From an uncultured Mollicutes bacterium (GTDB taxonomy: Bacteria > Bacillota_I > Bacilli_A > RFN20 > CAG-826): 28,037 nt of DNA. A model generated the notes under the pieces. The model was given only the letters and a program-made list of their open reading frames with translations, did no database searches and was not told where the DNA came from. The translations under genes were made by a program, and so were the position numbers. Location: contig URQK01000009.1 in assembly GCA_900549975.1 (NCBI GenBank), positions 1 through 28,037 on the forward strand, given 5' to 3'. Positions within the stretch are counted from its first letter, which is position 1; each line of letters begins with the position of its first letter. This document shows, one piece after another, positions 24,734 to 28,037 of the stretch.

Positions 24734-24755
24734 TTAAATATTAAAAAATATTTAA
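24734..24755. repeat. AT-only inverted repeat upstream of the ABC operon
   Basis: TTAAATATT and AATATTTAA are perfect 9-bp arms around AAAA. With no G or C it could be chance in this sequence or a binding site; it lies in the 254-bp gap between the exporter start and the small gene at 24886. Confidence 0.4.
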
Positions 24756-24777
24756 AATTATCTTACTAAGCAATTGA

Positions 24778-24791
24778 TAAAAGCGTTACAT
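24778..24791. promoter_or_regulatory. GCGT-centred cre-like site upstream of the ABC operon
   Basis: TAAAAGCGTTACAT matches the cre consensus at 12 of 14 positions and resembles 11021-11034 closely in its left half (TAAAAGCG). It overlaps a TATAAT on the minus strand (24790-24795). Confidence 0.3.
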
Positions 24792-24885
24792 TATAAATAA
24801 AAATAGTTATGCAAAATTATCCCCCCATTGAAAAAAAAAATATAAAAAAATGATGGTAAAACAATTAGAAAAGAGGCAATAGAAA

Positions 24886-25104
24886 ATGAAATTTAATCAG
24901 TTTCATTTTCAAAAGATATGCATGAAAAATGAATTGATTGTAGAAATAATAAGAAAACAATCTTATTATGGTGGCGAAACATTTATTAAAATAATCAAAA
25001 GCTTTCTAAAAAGAAAAGATAAGGATATTAATTTCCTATTTGAATCTGCAAGATTAAGAAAAATTGAGAAGAAGGTTTTTGAAATATTGGAGATAGTTAT
25101 TTAA
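24886..25104 (+). CDS. Small basic protein of 72 residues, unknown
   Basis: ATG at 24886 follows AGAGG at an acceptable distance. The product is Lys/Ile/Phe-rich and mostly helical (MKFNQFHFQKICMKNELIVE at the start, FEILEIVI at the end) with no signal peptide, membrane helix or motif I recognise. It is the first open frame of a stretch otherwise made of gene remnants and is followed by a 12-bp hairpin. It could be a real small gene or the 5' part of a truncated one. Confidence 0.4.
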   Translation: MKFNQFHFQKICMKNELIVEIIRKQSYYGGETFIKIIKSFLKRKDKDINFLFESARLRKIEKKVFEILEIVI

Positions 25105-25115
25105 ATGAACTTACG

Positions 25116-25152
25116 TTTCAAGTGCAATTTTTATTAGTTTTTGCACTTGAAA
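25116..25152. repeat. Perfect 12-bp inverted repeat (hairpin)
   Basis: TTTCAAGTGCAA (25116-25127) and TTGCACTTGAAA (25141-25152) are perfectly complementary around a 13-base loop. No T-run follows on the plus strand, so it is an imperfect terminator candidate for the small gene; it could equally be a mobile-element end. Confidence 0.7.
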
Positions 25153-25157
25153 TGCAT

Positions 25158-25205
25158 AAAATAATATTGGATGTGCAATTTATGAGCGTTAAATCCAATT
25201 ATTTT
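25158..25205. repeat. Second hairpin, AT-rich
   Basis: AAAATAATATTGGAT and ATCCAATTATTTT pair with a 2-base bulge around a loop of about 20 bases. It follows the first hairpin after five bases and runs into the HTH remnant. Confidence 0.5.
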
Positions 25206-25410
25206 AAAATGAATAAAGAAAATATATAAAGTAATTTGCTAAGTTTCAGCGTTATCGGATTTTGGTGTATCTAATGAAGAAATATTAAATGAAACTGGTG
25301 TATCTAAAAGAACTTTAATTTATACTCTTAATAAATTAAAAAAAGAAATGAATATGATTGATACTAATATAGGAAAATTTAGTTATCATAAATTTAATAT
25401 TAATAAATAA
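25182..25410 (+). pseudogene. Remnant of a small helix-turn-helix protein
   Basis: Two frames together read as one protein: MSVKSNYFKMNKENI in the first frame, then after a shift near 25225 VIC, an in-frame TAA (25240-25242), and VSALSDFGVSNEEILNET continuing GVSKRTLIYTLNKLKKEMNM and a C-terminus KFSYHKFNINK ending at 25408-25410. The NEEILNETGVSKRTLIYTLN segment has the spacing of a DNA-binding helix-turn-helix as in small regulators or replication proteins. One frameshift and one stop make it non-functional. The join is my reading of the frames, not a database match. Confidence 0.5.
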
Positions 25411-25486
25411 CATTATTCGGTTTTAAACATTACTTTGGTGTCTATTTTCTTTAAATTAGCGGTTTTACCATTAATTTGTTCCGATG

Positions 25487-25507
25487 TTGTGCAAAAAAAA
25501 TGCACAA
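25487..25507. repeat. Short inverted repeat around an A-run
   Basis: TTGTGCA and TGCACAA are perfect arms around seven A residues. GTGCA-containing arms also occur in the hairpin at 25116-25152. Confidence 0.45.
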
Positions 25508-25528
25508 AACCGAAAATGGAGATAATAA

Positions 25529-25716
25529 AAAATCAGTTTTATTAAAGAATTTGTCAAAAGTGCGGATATAGATATAAGTGATTTTGAATATAATGATGAA
25601 GCCTTCAGTGAAGTTAATGGCCAAATTAATGAAGAAGTATTAAATAGATTTAAAAAATTATTGGTAATGCTCCAAATCATAATTTTAGTGCTTTATGTAA
25701 TCTACTTTTAAAATAA
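25529..25716 (+). pseudogene. Frameshifted gene remnant, unknown
   Basis: The frame without a start codon reads FIKEFVKSADIDISDFEYND, then EAFSEVNGQINEEVLNRFKK. After a one-base shift near 25660 it continues IIGNAPNHNFSALCNLLLK to TAA at 25714-25716. Both parts look like soluble protein, whereas the unshifted continuation is a short hydrophobic string. I do not recognise the family. It lies directly before the tandem dyads and the ATPase stub. Confidence 0.4.
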
Positions 25717-25757
25717 AAAACTTGAAAAAATGCGGATTATCTCGATGAAAATTATTA

Positions 25758-25787
25758 TTAACTCATGAGTTATTAACTCTCGAGTTA
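25758..25787. repeat. Tandem pair of 15-bp dyads TTAACTCNNGAGTTA
   Basis: Copies at 25758-25772 and 25773-25787 abut exactly and differ only in the central two bases (AT and TC). Each is a palindrome with 7-base arms. They sit 17 bp ahead of the ATPase stub, with TAAAAT at 25795-25800 just downstream. The layout, tandem sites in front of an AAA ATPase gene, parallels 843-905 although the sequence is different. Confidence 0.8.
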
Positions 25788-25804
25788 ATAATGTTAAAAT
25801 CGCT

Positions 25805-25993
25805 ATGAATATAACATATATTGTCAATTTACTATATAAATTTAATCACTTGGTTAAGAGCGCTACTATAGTTCCATTAAAACTAAAAAGAGAATATTAT
25901 TTATTTTCTAAGAGTGGATTTACTAGTGATTTAATTGATTCGAATATCGATAATATTCATTTATATACTTTAGATGATTTATTTAATATCTAA
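25805..25993 (+). pseudogene. C-terminal stub of an AAA ATPase (DUF234/PD-(D/E)XK-like end)
   Basis: The 62-residue frame ends with KREYYLFSKSGFTSDLI and IHLYTLDDLFNI, which I recognise from memory as the usual end of AAA ATPases of the DUF234 type, in which the C-terminal nuclease-like fold closes with a YYLFSKSGF strand. The ATPase core, Walker motifs and first 300 or so residues are missing. There is no ribosome site before the ATG at 25805. The tandem dyads immediately upstream suggest an internal deletion that joined the control region to the 3' end. It might be read as a leaderless peptide, but decay is more likely. Confidence 0.6.
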
Positions 25994-26114
25994 TATTTCC
26001 CTTCACTTATTAATAGGAAGTCATTATATAAAATGATAGGGTAAAAAATAAAAAAATTAAATAAATGTGTTTTTTGATACTCAAAGTGAACATTGAGCAA
26101 TTTTTACGTTGTGT
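25994..26114. other. AT-rich spacer between the ATPase stub and the membrane-protein operon
   Basis: No gene or strong hairpin is visible. A short TCAT...ATGA pairing near 26022-26037 is too weak to call a terminator. Confidence 0.4.
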
Positions 26115-26138
26115 TGATATGTGTTTTCATTGTATAAT
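26115..26138 (+). promoter_or_regulatory. Promoter of the membrane protein/NTPase pair
   Basis: A perfect TATAAT lies at 26133-26138; the -35 is poor, TTGATA at 26114-26119 being too close and TTGTGT upstream matching only three positions. Expected transcript start is near 26145, leaving a short leader with GGAG at 26152-26155. Confidence 0.5.
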
Positions 26139-26165
26139 ATATGTAACAAACGGAGAGAAAAATGC

Positions 26166-27329
26166 ATGAAATCAAATTTTAGAACACTAATTGTGGAAGC
26201 TTTAAAACAATTAATAAAGTTATTATCGCTTATATGCGTGATAGTTTTTCCTTTTATAAATATTGTAATAAATAAATGGGTGCTTCTAATAATATTTTTT
26301 ATTGCTACAGCTATTTTTTCACTATCATACAATGATTTTAAAAATGTCAAATTTGCTAGATTATTTTATTTTCCTGTAATTAGTATTTTTATTTCATTGT
26401 TTATTATAAAGTACTTTACAACGATTGGCACTTATTGGACAATATTTTCAGTAGCTTTGGTTTGCATAGTTGTTTTTTTGTTTTCAGCACTGAGTTACTT
26501 TGCTATAAATAACCAAACAATATTCAATATACATTTATCACAAAATCGTATTGTGTTAATTACTATATTTTTTATTTCATGCGATTTCTTCTTTATTGCA
26601 AATTTTGAATTTAATAATATAGGCGTTTTTATAACTGGCGGCATTTTGGCACTGATTTTATTGATTAATTTATTACACGCATTTATAAATTCGTATTCAA
26701 AATCAAAGATGACACTTTTATTTGATTTTTTATTTCTTGTTGCGCTTACGATATTGTTAATACGAAAAATAGAAGACGCAAATTTAACCAATATTATTAC
26801 GACAATTGTTAGTGCTATATATGGTGGATTTATGACTTTGGCTGGAGTTATATTAACAATCAATGATCAGAAAAATGATAAAAAAGAATCTAGAAAATTA
26901 TCTGTTCTTCCTTATTTTAATTGCACCCCATATATATGTGATGTTGATGGAAATGATAAACTACTTCATTGCGTTATGTTCAAAAGTATATTGAAAAAAA
27001 GTGATGACTCTATAAGTCAAGATGAAAAATCTATACTGAAATTGGGATATATATTAAACACAGATAAAATAGAATTCACAATAAAAAAGATAATTTTTGA
27101 TAGCAAAGAATACTTATGCTTTGAAGATTCAATTGTTTACAAAAATGAGCTTTTTATGATATTGGTTTATTTGGATGAGAATGAAGTGAAAGAATATGAA
27201 AAAATACAATTAGTTGTAGAAGATATAGACATGAATTTACACAAATATAATTTAATTATTGATACTAGCAATAGTATGCCTCTAATAAAAAATGTGCAAT
27301 TAGAAACAGGTGATAGTAATGAATATTAG
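26166..27329 (+). CDS. Membrane protein with eight predicted helices and a soluble C-terminal domain, unknown
   Basis: The start is ATG 26166, ten bases after GGAG; an upstream GTG at 26121 would place the promoter's TATAAT inside the gene. The 387-residue product has about eight hydrophobic helices within residues 8-235 (for example LLSLICVIVFPFINIVI, and near the end IVSAIYGGFMTLAGVILTI). A charged NDQKNDKKESRK hinge and a cytoplasmic-looking domain of about 140 residues follow. I do not recognise the family. It overlaps the following KAP-like NTPase gene by 11 bases and shares its promoter, so the two proteins probably act together at the membrane. Base composition and context (next to gene debris) suggest an acquired accessory unit. 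A membrane effector plus NTPase is a common plan for anti-phage modules; this is inference. Confidence 0.85.
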   Translation: MKSNFRTLIVEALKQLIKLLSLICVIVFPFINIVINKWVLLIIFFIATAIFSLSYNDFKNVKFARLFYFPVISIFISLFIIKYFTTIGTYWTIFSVALVCIVVFLFSALSYFAINNQTIFNIHLSQNRIVLITIFFISCDFFFIANFEFNNIGVFITGGILALILLINLLHAFINSYSKSKMTLLFDFLFLVALTILLIRKIEDANLTNIITTIVSAIYGGFMTLAGVILTINDQKNDKKESRKLSVLPYFNCTPYICDVDGNDKLLHCVMFKSILKKSDDSISQDEKSILKLGYILNTDKIEFTIKKIIFDSKEYLCFEDSIVYKNELFMILVYLDENEVKEYEKIQLVVEDIDMNLHKYNLIIDTSNSMPLIKNVQLETGDSNEY

Positions 27330-28037
27330 TAACCTTACAAAGATATTAGATAGTTTTTATTCAAATAATAAAATAAAGTCAATATTAATCGATGGACCAT
27401 GGGGGTGTGGAAAAACATACACAATTAAAAAATTTATTAATGATAAGAATTCAATTTGCTATGTTTCTTTATTTGGTATAAAAAATGTAGATGAATTAAA
27501 TACTTTTATATATAAAACTGTACATACAAATAGAATAGTGTCAAAATACTCATTCAATAGTATTTCGAAAATTGTTAATCCTTTATCAACTACAATATAT
27601 GCTAATCCATATGTATTACAAAAAATAGAAGATACAGAAAATCCAATTATTGTATTTGATGATCTAGAGAGAGTTGAACAAAGCTTTTCATTGACTGAAT
27701 TGTTTGGCTATATAGATAAGTTTATTAATAATGGCATTCGTATAATTTGTTGCTATAACAAAGAAAAATTAGCTGAGGACAAAAAAATGTCATTCAATTT
27801 TTTAGAAAAAATATTTGATAGAATTTTTGTTATAAGTGAAACCAATACTGATTTTTTAAGAGAGCAATTGCCAAATGACATTGATTTAGAATTTTCTGAT
27901 TTTTATATGGATTTGCATGCTTTTTTTGGCGCTAATTTAAGAGCTTATATCAAAACTATACGATTTTATGACTATTTAATTGAAAACACAGATAATCTAG
28001 AAAATGATATAAAAAAGATTGTTTTATATAATATTTC
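27319..28037 (+). CDS. KAP-like P-loop NTPase, N-terminal 239 residues (runs off the window)
   Basis: ATG at 27319 follows AGGTGA and overlaps the preceding gene by 11 bases (ATGAATATTAG). The visible part has Walker A DGPWGCGKTYT (G26-T33) and Walker B PIIVFDDLERVE (D114-D115-L116-E117-R118), the combination typical of KAP and related STAND-side P-loop NTPases. The strand IRIICCYNKEKL and a DFLREQLP segment follow. No membrane helix is seen in this part; in classical KAP proteins helices are inserted in the NTPase, whereas here they may be supplied by the upstream protein. KAP NTPases occur in several phage-defence systems, such as the transmembrane NTPase Tmn and RdrA of RADAR. The C-terminus and any effector domain lie outside the window. 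Confidence 0.85.
   Translation, partial: MNISNLTKILDSFYSNNKIKSILIDGPWGCGKTYTIKKFINDKNSICYVSLFGIKNVDELNTFIYKTVHTNRIVSKYSFNSISKIVNPLSTTIYANPYVLQKIEDTENPIIVFDDLERVEQSFSLTELFGYIDKFINNGIRIICCYNKEKLAEDKKMSFNFLEKIFDRIFVISETNTDFLREQLPNDIDLEFSDFYMDLHAFFGANLRAYIKTIRFYDYLIENTDNLENDIKKIVLYNI

Noticed and set aside
25413..25493. Minus-strand frame ending KIDTKVMFKTE
   Set aside because: About 26 residues look protein-like and may be another gene fragment, but there is no start, no ribosome site and no recognised family, so it is not called.
26121..26165. GTG start at 26121 for the membrane protein
   Set aside because: The perfect TATAAT at 26133-26138 would then be coding, and GGAG at 26152 fits the ATG at 26166.

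Overview
The window is about 28 kb of very AT-rich DNA with short intergenic gaps and strong AAAGGAG-type ribosome binding sites. TAA, TAG and TGA all act as ordinary stops. The gene content points to a host-associated, probably gut, low-GC Bacillota/Mycoplasmatota-type bacterium (Bacilli/Erysipelotrichia-like). It includes lipoproteins with InlB B-repeats and BspA-like leucine-rich repeats, a domain-swapped GH3 glycosidase anchored by membrane helices, AgrC/LytTR-type two-component genes and heterodimeric ABC exporters. No sortase motifs were seen on the surface proteins. The taxonomic placement is inference from style and content.

Layout: (1) 1-482, a LytTR response regulator on the minus strand, running off the left edge and broken by an in-frame TAG. 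(2) 843-2215, a plus-strand AAA+ ATPase/DUF4143 gene behind a consensus promoter with three 23-bp-period repeats, followed by an unexplained pair of 32-bp dyad repeats. (3) 2389-3678, a class Ic aspartate-type aminotransferase. (4) 3772-10897, a three-gene minus-strand operon of cell-surface proteins (two large lipoproteins and one membrane-tailed protein). (5) 11155-18413, a second minus-strand surface operon: a 50-aa peptide, a secreted modular protein, a GH3 enzyme, and a membrane-anchored paralogue of the secreted protein. The two paralogues share a 152-bp stretch of identical DNA. (6) 18651-20738, a response regulator/histidine kinase pair ending in a strong terminator. (7) 20980-24631, a two-gene heterodimeric ABC exporter. 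(8) 24886-25993, a region of small and decayed genes, including an HTH remnant, a frameshifted remnant and the C-terminal stub of another AAA ATPase behind its own tandem dyad repeats. (9) 26166-28037, a plus-strand pair: an eight-helix membrane protein overlapping a KAP-like P-loop NTPase that runs off the right edge.

How the parts may work together: regions 4-7 look like one envelope-centred neighbourhood. It has surface adhesins or glycan-binding proteins, a membrane-tethered glycosidase, a peptide-sensing-type kinase and regulator, and an exporter. Similar GCGYT-centred motifs lie upstream of the three main minus-strand transcription units, suggesting a shared LacI/CcpA-like or other regulator. 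Regions 2, 8 and 9 look accessory. AAA/P-loop NTPase genes and remnants sit next to tandem-repeat operators and gene debris, as in defence or addiction-type islands. The best candidates for an undescribed system are the membrane protein + KAP-like NTPase pair, the repeat-controlled ATPase loci, and the 50-aa peptide located beside the kinase/regulator genes.
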